Source: Geminicoccus harenae (GTDB taxonomy: Bacteria > Pseudomonadota > Alphaproteobacteria > Geminicoccales > Geminicoccaceae). From it: a stretch of 53,662 nucleotides of DNA. A program made the translations under genes and the position numbers. Shown piece by piece: positions 1 through 7,511 of the stretch. The stretch spans positions 1-53,662 of the forward strand of contig NZ_JABGCL010000031.1 in NCBI RefSeq assembly GCF_019800005.1. The letters are read 5' to 3'. Position 1 is the stretch's first letter; each line of letters begins with the position of its first letter. Under the pieces are notes generated by a model, which had not been told where the DNA came from, did not search any database, and worked only from the letters and a program-made list of their open reading frames with translations.

Positions 1-290
1 CCGGCTATCTGCCGGCCGCCGGGACACTCAAGACCCGGTGCGCTTCCACCATGCACAGGCCGTGCCAATGCAAGAAAGCCGCGGCAAGCACGGCCCAACC
101 GTCCGCAGTCCCGCCACCCGCTCGGCAGATCCTGCCAACCACCGGCAAATCCTGCCGGGCAGAAATGGCCGGGTCCGCGACCTTCAGTCGGGCGGAGGCG
201 GTGCTCGGCGGGCCGGCGCGTGATCTTCCGGTTGCGCCGCGGCAGCGGGCGCGCCAGGGATTCGGGCGGCAAGGGTGGGGAGGAACCGGA
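1..290. other. leader region upstream of xylB, no gene recognised
   Basis: No convincing coding frame is seen; the frames open here look like shadows. The notable content is a pair of near-identical 13-mers, GGCAGATCCTGCC at 124-136 and GGCAAATCCTGCC at 144-156. Their starts are 20 nt apart, about two helical turns, and each is partly self-complementary, so they could be tandem operator half-sites for a xylB regulator. That role is inference. No clear sigma-70 promoter was recognised. Confidence 0.4.
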
Positions 291-1796
291 ATGCAGCGCG
301 CCACGATCGGAATCGATGTCGGCACCTCGGCGGTCAAGGGCCTGCTGGTGGGTCCGGACGGCACCGTGCTCGCCAGTGCGGTGCGGGAATATCCCCTGCT
401 CACGCCGGCACCCGGCTGGACCGAGCAGGAGCCGGAGGAGTGGTGGCAAGCTACGGTCCAGGTCCTGCGGGAGCTGGCCGGGCAGGACGGCGTGGAGATC
501 GCGGGCCTGGGTCTGGCCGGGCAGATGCACGGCTCGGTGTTCCTGGACGAGCGGGACCAGGTGATCCGCCCGGCGCTCTTGTGGAACGACGGGCGCACCG
601 GCGCCCAGGCCGTCGAGATCGAGCAGCGGGTCGGCCGGCAGCGGCTGATCGAGATCACCGGCAATGCGGCCTCGGCGGGGATGCAGGCGCCCAAGATCCT
701 CTGGCTGCGCGAGCACGAGCCCGACGCCTACCGGCGGCTGGCCAAGGTGCTCCTGCCCAAGGATTTCGTGCGCCTGCGCCTGACCGGCAGCTACGGGACG
801 GACCCGGCGGACGCGTCGGGCACGCTGCTGTTCGACCTGAACGCCCGGAACTGGTCGGAAGAGCTGCTGGCCGCCCTGGAGATCCCGCGCGACTGGCTGC
901 CGGAGGTGGCCGAGAGCCCCGAGCTGGCGGGTCGGCTGACGGAAGAGGCGGCCGCCCTGACCGGCCTGCCGGCGGGACTGCCGGTGGCCGCCGGGGCCGG
1001 CGACAATGCCGGGGCGGCCCTGGGTGCCGGCGTGGTGCGCCCGGGACAGGGCGTGCTCTCGGTCGGCACGTCAGGCACGATCTTCGTCCATGGCGGCCAG
1101 GCGATGCGCGACCCGAACGGCGCCCTGAACGGGTTCTGCGCGGCGGCACCGGGCGGCTGGCACCTGATGGGGGTGATCCTCGCCGCCGGCGGGGCGCTGC
1201 GCTGGTATCGCGATGCGGTGGCGTTCGAGGAGCGCGCGCGGGCCGCGGCCGACAGCAAGGACGTCTACGACCTGCTGCTGGCCGAGGCCGCCGAGGTGCC
1301 GCCCGGTGCGGACGGCCTGTTCTTCCTGCCCTATCTGTCCGGCGAGCGCTCGCCGCACATGGATGCGACCGCGCGCGGGGCCTGGATTGGCCTGACCCTG
1401 TCGCACGACCGGCGCCACATGGTCCGGGCGCTGCTGGAAGGCGTCGGCTTCGCCTATCGCGATTGCCTGGTACGGATGCGCGCGGAGGGGGCGGAGTTCG
1501 GCGAGCTGGTGGTGGTGGGCGGCGGGGCCAGGAGCGCTGCGTGGCGGCAGATGCTGGCCGACCAGCTGGGCCTCCCGCTGGTGGTGCCGCAGGCCGAGGA
1601 AGGGCCTGCCATGGGTGGTGCCATCCTGGCCAGCGTCGCCGCCGGGCTGCAGCCGGACGTCGAGCAGGCCGTGGCGGCGATGATCCGGCCCCCGGCAAGG
1701 CGCACCGAGCCCGATCCGGAGCAGGCAGCCGCCTACGCCCGCCTGCACGAGCGCTATGCCGCCTTCTACCCGGCCCTGCGCGGCCTGACTGGCTGA
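291..1796 (+). CDS. xylB: xylulokinase (FGGY carbohydrate kinase)
   Basis: Phosphorylates D-xylulose to xylulose 5-phosphate in the cytoplasm, feeding the pentose phosphate pathway. The 501-residue product has the usual xylulokinase length. It starts with the N-terminal phosphate-binding motif GIDVGTSAVKG and carries the substrate-loop motif GLAGQMHG near residue 77, LWNDGRT, and in the second domain GAGDNAGAALG and GTSGTIF. The ATG at 291 was chosen because GGGGAGG lies 8 nt upstream and the phosphate-binding motif then begins within ten residues; frames open further upstream have no family similarity. No xylose isomerase or xylose transporter is adjacent inside the window. The ribose-type ABC importer 11 kb downstream could serve the same sugar, but that is only a guess. 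Another FGGY sugar substrate is possible. Confidence 0.9.
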   Translation: MQRATIGIDVGTSAVKGLLVGPDGTVLASAVREYPLLTPAPGWTEQEPEEWWQATVQVLRELAGQDGVEIAGLGLAGQMHGSVFLDERDQVIRPALLWNDGRTGAQAVEIEQRVGRQRLIEITGNAASAGMQAPKILWLREHEPDAYRRLAKVLLPKDFVRLRLTGSYGTDPADASGTLLFDLNARNWSEELLAALEIPRDWLPEVAESPELAGRLTEEAAALTGLPAGLPVAAGAGDNAGAALGAGVVRPGQGVLSVGTSGTIFVHGGQAMRDPNGALNGFCAAAPGGWHLMGVILAAGGALRWYRDAVAFEERARAAADSKDVYDLLLAEAAEVPPGADGLFFLPYLSGERSPHMDATARGAWIGLTLSHDRRHMVRALLEGVGFAYRDCLVRMRAEGAEFGELVVVGGGARSAAWRQMLADQLGLPLVVPQAEEGPAMGGAILASVAAGLQPDVEQAVAAMIRPPARRTEPDPEQAAAYARLHERYAAFYPALRGLTG

Positions 1797-2047
1797 CCCC
1801 TGCCAAGCTCGGCCGGCTGCTGGCGCGGCTGCAGGAGGACGCCCGGACGCTGGTCCTGCGCGTCGATCCGAACCGGCGCGAGCAGCTGCTGGCGAGCCGG
1901 CCGGACCTGTTCCACCTGACCGCGCACTACCGGCAGCACCCCTACGTGCTGGTCGTCCTGCCGATTATCACGATGGATGAGCTGCGCCCCCTGCTGACGG
2001 AGACGGCCGCCACGGCGGCCCGCAGGGGACGGCGCACCGTCAGCTGA
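1797..2047 (+). pseudogene. 5'-truncated MmcQ/YjbR-family remnant
   Basis: Directly after the xylB stop, the +2 frame encodes about 83 residues that read like the C-terminal half of an MmcQ/YjbR (CyaY-like fold, putative DNA-binding) protein. The landmarks are TLVLRVDPNRREQLL, then LFHLTAHYRQHPYVLV and DELRPLLTE, which match the family pattern of lvlRvDp-ereaLL, HYrgyP-vlV and dELreLL. No ATG, GTG or TTG precedes the conserved part outside xylB, and the N-terminal half of the family is missing. I therefore read it as a decayed gene fused to the end of xylB rather than a functional gene. It could still be translated by readthrough or from a CTG codon. Its stop overlaps the convergent RTX gene by 8 nt. 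Confidence 0.55.
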
Positions 2048-4205
2048 ACAGGTCGTCGGCTGCGACGGTCTTGTCGCCGATCCGGATCGTCCAGTCGGCA
2101 TGGTTGGACTGCCAGTCCTCCACCATGCCGAGCGGGGTGGTGTCGACCGCCAGCCACAGGTCGCGCCCGACCGTCCAGGCGTCCAGATCCTTGAAGTCGA
2201 TGCCCTCGATCTGGATCTGCGACTTGCCCTGGTGGTCGATGATCCGGTCGATGCCGCCGTCGCCGTGGCGCAGGAGGTAGGTGTCCTCGCCGGCGCCGCC
2301 TTGCAGCGTGTCGGTCCCGGCCCCGCCGTCCAGCCGGTCGTTGCCGGCACCGCCGAAGAGCTGGTCGTCGCCGCTCAAGCCCCGCAGATGATGCCCGGCA
2401 TCGGAGGGGGCGCGCAGGATGTCGTTGCCGGCGGTGCCGACCACGTCCGGGGTGGGCTGCGGCAGGGTCGGGTCGGGGGTGACCGTCCCGTCGGTGAGGA
2501 AGGAGGCGATGCCCTTCAGGCCGCCCTTGGTCAGGATGCCGGACCAGTTGCCCTCGTGGCCCAGATACTGGTCGATGATCGCCACGTCCTTGCCGCCGAC
2601 CCGGACATAGAGGTCGGGGCCGGAGACGATCGCCTGGACGTCGTCCGGATCCGCATCGAGCAGGCTGATCTGGTTGCTGCCGGAGAAGTCTAACACCCGG
2701 TCGGGCTTGGCCTCGGGCAGGCCGAACACATAGGTGTCGGCGCCCTCGCCGCCGTAGAGCAGGTCCGCACCGGCCCCGCCGTCCAGCACGTCGTCGCCGG
2801 CGCCGCCATGGAGGCGGTCCTCGCCGGCATCGCCATGGAGCCGGTCGTCGCCCTTGCCGCCATGGAGCTGGTCGTTGCCGGTGCCACCCCAGACCAGGTC
2901 GCGGCCGTCGCCGCCATCGATCCAGTCATGGCCGCCCCGGCCCCAGAGCTGGTTGTCGCCGGCATTGCCCTGGATGCGGTTGGCGCCCTCGCCGCCGACC
3001 ACGTCATGCGCGGCCGTGCCCAGCAGGTCGATGTTCTCAATCGCCGGGTGGACCTGCTGGACGAACGGGTTGAAGCCTGTCGGCAGGCTCACGCCGACCT
3101 GGTCGCCCAGCACGAAGGTGGCGAGCCCATCCGGCGACAGGTTCGGCAGCTCCGCCCTGAGGCTGGCGGCATAGCTGTCACGGATCGCGACTGTGTCGAT
3201 GCCGCCCTGGTCGAAGCCTTCACGGTTCTCGATCGCCAGGTCGCGCACGCTTTCCACATAGATCCGGTCGTTGCCGCCATCGCCGCTGCCGATGTCGGCG
3301 CCGGGACCGCCATCCACCGCGTCGTCGCCGGCCCCACCGCCGACCAGGTCGTTGCCGCTGCCGCCACGGACGACATCGCTGCCGGTGCCGCCATCGACAA
3401 TGTCGTCGCCCTCCTGGCCGTCCACCAGGTCGTTGCCGGCCCCGCCCTGGAGGACGTCGTTGCCCTTGCCGCCCAGCACGACGTCGTCGCCGTCCTCGCC
3501 ATCCAGGTCGTCGTTGCCGTCGCGCCCGTCGATGACGTCGTTGCCATCGCCGCCCCTGATCACGTCGTCGCGGTCGGTGCCGGTGAGCACGTCGTTGCCA
3601 CTGCCGCCCTGCAGGTGCTCACCGACCGGGCCCAGCCCCTCACCGCCCCGGTCGCTGTCGTCGACCTCGACCGGCGGGATCTCAGTGGACGGCAGGGGGC
3701 TCAGGGTGATTTCGGTATTGATCCCGGCAAGCGCGGTCAGCCCTTCGAGCGGCTGGACCTGATCACCGCCGGCCGTTCCGGCCAGGGTCGGGACGCCCCC
3801 GGCGCCCGCCAGCAGCGCGCCGCCGCCCGCCATGGCGGCAGACCCCGGATCCAGCACCGGCACCGCCGCAGCCGCCGCATGGCCCTGTCCCTGACCGGCC
3901 GGTCCCGTCAGGCCCTCGCCGCGCTGGAGCGCCAGGCCGCGCTCACCACCACGGCCGGCCAGCGCACCGGCCTCGCCGCCGCCCTCGCCGCGGGGAAAGG
4001 CGAACATGCCCTGGTGCCCCTGAGCCAGCAGCAGGCCCACGAAGGCAGCACCCAGCGGCGTGCCGAGCGTGGCGTCGGCACGGCGGCGGCGCTCGCCGCG
4101 GCGCGGCCCGGCCCGACCATCGTCATCCAGCTCCAGACCCGGCACCGCCGGGTCCTGGCCCCCCGCAGCTTCCCCTCGAACCCCGCCCGCTGCCTGCAAC
4201 GCCAT
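2040..4205 (-). CDS. RTX-type calcium-binding repeat protein
   Basis: Encodes 721 residues. Residues 1-190 are low-complexity and Gly/Ala-rich with no clear signal peptide. From about residue 195 there are at least three blocks of hemolysin-type nonapeptides (GGxGxDxLx), such as GGSGNDVLTG, GGAGNDLVDG and GGAGDDVLDG, which form calcium-binding beta-rolls. Between the blocks lie non-repeat segments, and the C-terminus ends VAADDLFS, typical of a type I secretion tail. Such proteins are exported unprocessed by an ABC/MFP/TolC channel; none of those genes is nearby, so the exporter must lie elsewhere. No protease (HExxH) or lipase (GxSxG) domain is seen, so an adhesin, matrix or S-layer-like role is more likely than an enzyme. 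GGGAG lies 8 nt upstream of the ATG. Confidence 0.85.
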   Translation of the reverse strand: MALQAAGGVRGEAAGGQDPAVPGLELDDDGRAGPRRGERRRRADATLGTPLGAAFVGLLLAQGHQGMFAFPRGEGGGEAGALAGRGGERGLALQRGEGLTGPAGQGQGHAAAAAVPVLDPGSAAMAGGGALLAGAGGVPTLAGTAGGDQVQPLEGLTALAGINTEITLSPLPSTEIPPVEVDDSDRGGEGLGPVGEHLQGGSGNDVLTGTDRDDVIRGGDGNDVIDGRDGNDDLDGEDGDDVVLGGKGNDVLQGGAGNDLVDGQEGDDIVDGGTGSDVVRGGSGNDLVGGGAGDDAVDGGPGADIGSGDGGNDRIYVESVRDLAIENREGFDQGGIDTVAIRDSYAASLRAELPNLSPDGLATFVLGDQVGVSLPTGFNPFVQQVHPAIENIDLLGTAAHDVVGGEGANRIQGNAGDNQLWGRGGHDWIDGGDGRDLVWGGTGNDQLHGGKGDDRLHGDAGEDRLHGGAGDDVLDGGAGADLLYGGEGADTYVFGLPEAKPDRVLDFSGSNQISLLDADPDDVQAIVSGPDLYVRVGGKDVAIIDQYLGHEGNWSGILTKGGLKGIASFLTDGTVTPDPTLPQPTPDVVGTAGNDILRAPSDAGHHLRGLSGDDQLFGGAGNDRLDGGAGTDTLQGGAGEDTYLLRHGDGGIDRIIDHQGKSQIQIEGIDFKDLDAWTVGRDLWLAVDTTPLGMVEDWQSNHADWTIRIGDKTVAADDLFS

Positions 4206-4278
4206 GACCTGCTCTCCCGATGTCCCCGGCGCAGTGCCGAGTGGAACACCGAACGCTCACGAATGCCGATCTACCTGC

Positions 4279-4307
4279 AGATTAGTTGCTCATCCGCTTA
4301 ATTACAA
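4279..4307 (-). promoter_or_regulatory. candidate promoter of the RTX gene
   Basis: In an AT-rich pocket upstream of the RTX start, the minus strand reads TTGTAA, a 17-nt spacer, then TAATCT. The spacing is ideal but the hexamers match sigma-70 only partly (4/6 and 3/6). The surrounding 60 bp are clearly richer in A+T than the flanks. Confidence 0.3.
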
Positions 4308-4418
4308 AGAGTTTTTCTACCTGTGGTTACATTCGACATGAAGCGGGCAATCAGCCGCAAGTCGAGATGAAGCAATGGCGCAAGCTGCGCCGACAACCGC
4401 CTGAACTCGCCGAACTAT

Positions 4419-5624
4419 TTAAGCTGCCCGCTCGTGACGCCGCAGGATGGCGCCCAGCACGTCGCGCATGCCGACCGCACCAACCAGCCGGCCGGCCTCG
4501 TCCACGAGCGGCACCGGCAGGCCGCTCGCGTTCATGATCTGGATCACTTGGCGCATCGGCGCCGCAGGGCGTGCTACCGCCAGTTGCCCAACCTGCCCTG
4601 CCACAGTCTCCATCGGCGCCAGGCTCAGGCCCTGCTCCCCGTTGCGGGCCTGCAGGAGGGAGCCGCCCTCGTCCAGCAGCACGGCGGTGCTGCGCCGCCG
4701 GTCCAGCCACAGCCAGCCGTCCCCGCAGGGCTCCAGGTCGCGCCGGTCGCGCATCAGGTGGCGGGCGGTCAGCACGTTCAACGGATTCACGTTGGCCACG
4801 AAGTCGCGGACATAGTCGGTGGCGGGCCGTGCCACGATCTCCTCGGGCGGGCCGGCCTGGATGATCCGGGCGTCCTCCATGATCGCGATGGTCGAGCCCA
4901 GCTTCAGCGCCTCGTCCAGGTCGTGGCTGACGAACAGGATGGTCTTGTTCAGCCGGCGCTGCAGCTCCAGGAGCTCGTCCTGCAGCCGCATCCGGATCAG
5001 GGGATCCAGGGCCGAGAACGGCTCGTCCATCAGCAGGATGTCGGCGTCGGTGGCGAATGCGCGCGCCAGGCCCACGCGCTGCTGCATGCCGCCCGACAAT
5101 TCATCGGCATGCTTGCCGGCCCACTGGGCCAGACCCACCAGCTCCAGCTTCTCCCCGACGATCCGCTTGCGCTCGGCCGCCACCATGCCGCGCAGCTCCA
5201 GCCCGAAGCCGACATTCTCGGCGACGGTGCGCCAGGGCAGCAGCGCGAACTGCTGAAACACCATGGCGATCCGCCTGGTGCGCAGGCGGCGCAGCGTGGC
5301 GGCGTCGCAGGCCTGGACGTCCACCGCCCGGCCTTCGTCCTGGATCAGCACCCGGCCGCGGGTCACCCGGTTCAGCCGGTTCACCGCTCGCAGGAGCGTC
5401 GACTTGCCGGAGCCGGACAGGCCCATCAGCACGCAGATCTGGCCGGGCTCGATCGCCAGCGAGGCGCCGGCCACGCCCACGACCTGGCCGGTCTCGGCCA
5501 GGATCCGCTCGCGCGAGAGGCCTTGCTCCACCAAAGGCAGGGCGCGTTCGGGCCTGGCCCCGAACAGGATGTCGACCTGGTCGAACAGGACGGCGCTGGC
5601 CCTGCCGCCCGCCATGCCACTCAT
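4419..5624 (-). CDS. choV: choline ABC transporter ATP-binding protein
   Basis: Cytoplasmic ATPase of a choline importer of the ProV/OpuAA family, 401 residues. It has Walker A GLSGSGKST, the signature LSGGMQQR, Walker B ILLMDEP, the switch His in SHDLDEA, and a C-terminal tail of about 150 residues with CBS-like repeats (VRPA-type ends and GAVGMRDVLG) as in osmoregulated ProV proteins. The upstream-extended frame reaches 5663, but the ATG at 5624 overlaps the choW stop as ATGA, which indicates translational coupling and was taken as the start. It is the last gene of betI-betA-choX-choW-choV. The choline assignment rests on choX and betA; alone it could be called glycine betaine/proline transport ATPase. 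Confidence 0.9.
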   Translation of the reverse strand: MSGMAGGRASAVLFDQVDILFGARPERALPLVEQGLSRERILAETGQVVGVAGASLAIEPGQICVLMGLSGSGKSTLLRAVNRLNRVTRGRVLIQDEGRAVDVQACDAATLRRLRTRRIAMVFQQFALLPWRTVAENVGFGLELRGMVAAERKRIVGEKLELVGLAQWAGKHADELSGGMQQRVGLARAFATDADILLMDEPFSALDPLIRMRLQDELLELQRRLNKTILFVSHDLDEALKLGSTIAIMEDARIIQAGPPEEIVARPATDYVRDFVANVNPLNVLTARHLMRDRRDLEPCGDGWLWLDRRRSTAVLLDEGGSLLQARNGEQGLSLAPMETVAGQVGQLAVARPAAPMRQVIQIMNASGLPVPLVDEAGRLVGAVGMRDVLGAILRRHERAA

Positions 5625-6475
5625 CGGGGCCGCCCTGGACCGCGCCCGCCCGGCTGCTTGCATAGCCGGTCCAGCACGATCGCCACCAGCACGATGGCCA
5701 AGCCCGCCTCGAAGCCGCGCGCGACGTTCACCTGGTTCAACGCCCGCACCACCGGCTTGCCCAGACCGTCAGCTCCCACCAGCGCCGCGATCACCACCAT
5801 GGAGAGCGAGAGCATGATGCACTGGGTGAGCCCCGCCATGATCTGCGGCAGGGCATAAGGCAGCTCGACCTTGACCAGGCGCTGCCAGCGCGTGGCGCCG
5901 AACGCCTCGCCGGCCTCCAGGAGTGGCTTCGGCACCGAGGCGATGCCCAGCTGGGTCAGCCGGATCGGGGCCGGCAGGGCGAAGATCACCGTGGAGATCA
6001 GGCCCGGCACGACGCCTAAGCCGAACAGGATCAGGGTCGGGATCAGGTAGACGAAGGTCGGGATGGTCTGCATCAGGTCGAGCACCGGGCGCAGCACGGT
6101 CATCACCCAGGGCCGGTGCGCCGCCAGTATGCCCAGCGGCACGCCCACCAGCATGCAGGCGGCCGTGGCCGCCACCACCAGCGCCAGCGTTTCCACCGTC
6201 TCGTTCCAGTAGCCGAGATTGGCGATCAGCAGGAACGAGGCGACCACCAGCAAGGTGAGCCGCCAGGAGCGGTGCAGCACCCAGGCGAGCAGGCCGAACA
6301 GGGCGATCAGCAGGAGCGGCGGGCAGGCCTTCATCAGGTCGATCAGCCAGCCGATCGCCCCGCCGATCACCAGCGAGACGAAGTCGAACAGCCACCAGGC
6401 ATGCTCGTTGAGCAGGTCCACCCCGCCCGAGATCCAGGAGCCGAGCGGGATCTTGTGCGCGGTCAGCCAGTCCAT
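5621..6475 (-). CDS. choW: choline ABC transporter permease
   Basis: Integral inner-membrane permease of the ProW/OpuAB type, 284 residues, with several strongly hydrophobic segments (about residues 20-45, 48-67, 72-88, 95-120, 145-170 and near the C-terminus). It carries the binding-protein-dependent EAA loop (EAGEAFGATRWQRLVKVELPYA, shown here only as a landmark near residue 190), which docks onto ChoV. The start ATG at 6475 has AAGGAGG just upstream. Gene order X-W-V and the ATGA overlap with choV match the rhizobial choline transporter. The C-terminus ends in a basic, Gly/Pro/Arg-rich tail. Confidence 0.9.
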   Translation of the reverse strand: MDWLTAHKIPLGSWISGGVDLLNEHAWWLFDFVSLVIGGAIGWLIDLMKACPPLLLIALFGLLAWVLHRSWRLTLLVVASFLLIANLGYWNETVETLALVVAATAACMLVGVPLGILAAHRPWVMTVLRPVLDLMQTIPTFVYLIPTLILFGLGVVPGLISTVIFALPAPIRLTQLGIASVPKPLLEAGEAFGATRWQRLVKVELPYALPQIMAGLTQCIMLSLSMVVIAALVGADGLGKPVVRALNQVNVARGFEAGLAIVLVAIVLDRLCKQPGGRGPGRPR

Positions 6476-6537
6476 GGCGCCCCTCCTTCGCCTGCCGCTG
6501 GTGGCGCGCCGCGGCCGACCGAACGCGGCGCCTGCCT

Positions 6538-7485
6538 TCAGAGCCCGAGATGGCCGCGGGCCGCCGCCAGCCCGTCCTGGCCGTCGAAGCCGGCGACGCC
6601 CGCGAGCCAGCCCTCCAGCACGTCCGGATGTGCCTGGAGGTAGCTCTTCGCCGCGTCCGGCCCGTCCTGCCCCTCGTCCAGGATCTTGCCCATGACCTCG
6701 CTCTCCATGGGCAGGGTGAAGCTGAGGTTCTGCAGGAACTTGCCCACGTTCGGGCACTCGGCGAGATAGCCCTGGCGCACATTGGTATGGACGGTGGCGC
6801 CGCCGAAGTCCGGCCCGAACACCTCGTCGCCGCCGCTCAAGTACGCCAGCTCGAAATTGACGTTCATCGGATGCGGCTCCCAGCCCAGGAACACGATCGG
6901 CGCCTTACGCCGCACCGCCCGGCTCACCTCGGCGAGCATGCCCTGCTCGGAGCTTTCCACCAGCTCGAACTCGCCCAGCCCGAACTGGTTCGCGTCGATC
7001 ATGGTCTGGATCAGCCGGTTGCCGTCATTGCCCGGCTCGATTCCGACGATCCGGCCGCCCAGCTGGTCCTCGAACTTCGCGATGTCGGCGAAGTCCTTCA
7101 GCCCCTCGTCATGGAGGTATTTCGGCACGGCCAGCGTGTATTTCGCACCCTCCAGGTTGGTGCGCACCTCCTCCACCGTGCCCTTGTCCAGATAGGGCCG
7201 GACGTCCGCCTCCATGGTCGGCATCCAGTTGCCGAGGAACACGTCGATGTCGCCATTGCCGAGCGACTGGTAGGTCACCGGCACCGACAGAATCGTCGAG
7301 CTCGGCTGGTAGCCCAGCCCCTCGAGCACCACCGAGGCCAGCGAGGTCGTGGCGGTGATGTCGGTCCAGCCGACATCGGCAAAGCGCACGGTCTTGCAGG
7401 ATTCGGGCTCGGCCGCCCGCAGCCCGCCACCTCCGGCGAGCATGGCCAGGGCGGCTGCGGCAACAAGAAGGCGAAGTCTCGGCAT
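6538..7485 (-). CDS. choX: choline ABC transporter substrate-binding protein
   Basis: Periplasmic receptor delivering choline to ChoWV. The 315-residue product has a signal peptide (about residues 1-24, cleavage near LRA-AEPE), then the family opening CKTVRFADVGWTD. Residues W40, D42, W87, Y116 and W202 correspond, with a constant offset of three, to the aromatic-box and aspartate ligands described for Sinorhizobium meliloti ChoX (W43, D45, W90, Y119, W205). This supports choline or a close quaternary ammonium compound as ligand. The ATG is preceded by AGGAGGG at 9-nt spacing. It lies 26 nt after betA on the same strand, so uptake and oxidation are co-transcribed. The alternative ligands betaine or acetylcholine cannot be excluded from sequence. 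Confidence 0.93.
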   Translation of the reverse strand: MPRLRLLVAAAALAMLAGGGGLRAAEPESCKTVRFADVGWTDITATTSLASVVLEGLGYQPSSTILSVPVTYQSLGNGDIDVFLGNWMPTMEADVRPYLDKGTVEEVRTNLEGAKYTLAVPKYLHDEGLKDFADIAKFEDQLGGRIVGIEPGNDGNRLIQTMIDANQFGLGEFELVESSEQGMLAEVSRAVRRKAPIVFLGWEPHPMNVNFELAYLSGGDEVFGPDFGGATVHTNVRQGYLAECPNVGKFLQNLSFTLPMESEVMGKILDEGQDGPDAAKSYLQAHPDVLEGWLAGVAGFDGQDGLAAARGHLGL

Positions 7486-7511
7486 CGGCGTTTCCCTCCT
7501 GATCTTACTGG

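Noticed and set aside
124..156. The tandem 13-mers as the start of a CRISPR-like or larger repeat family
   Set aside because: Only two copies are present with a 7-nt gap, and I found no other copies when reading through the window.
2808..4301. Long open frame on the plus strand opposite the RTX gene
   Set aside because: It is the antisense mirror of the GC-rich nonapeptide repeats (VVA/VAP-rich text) and has no ribosome-binding site or family features.
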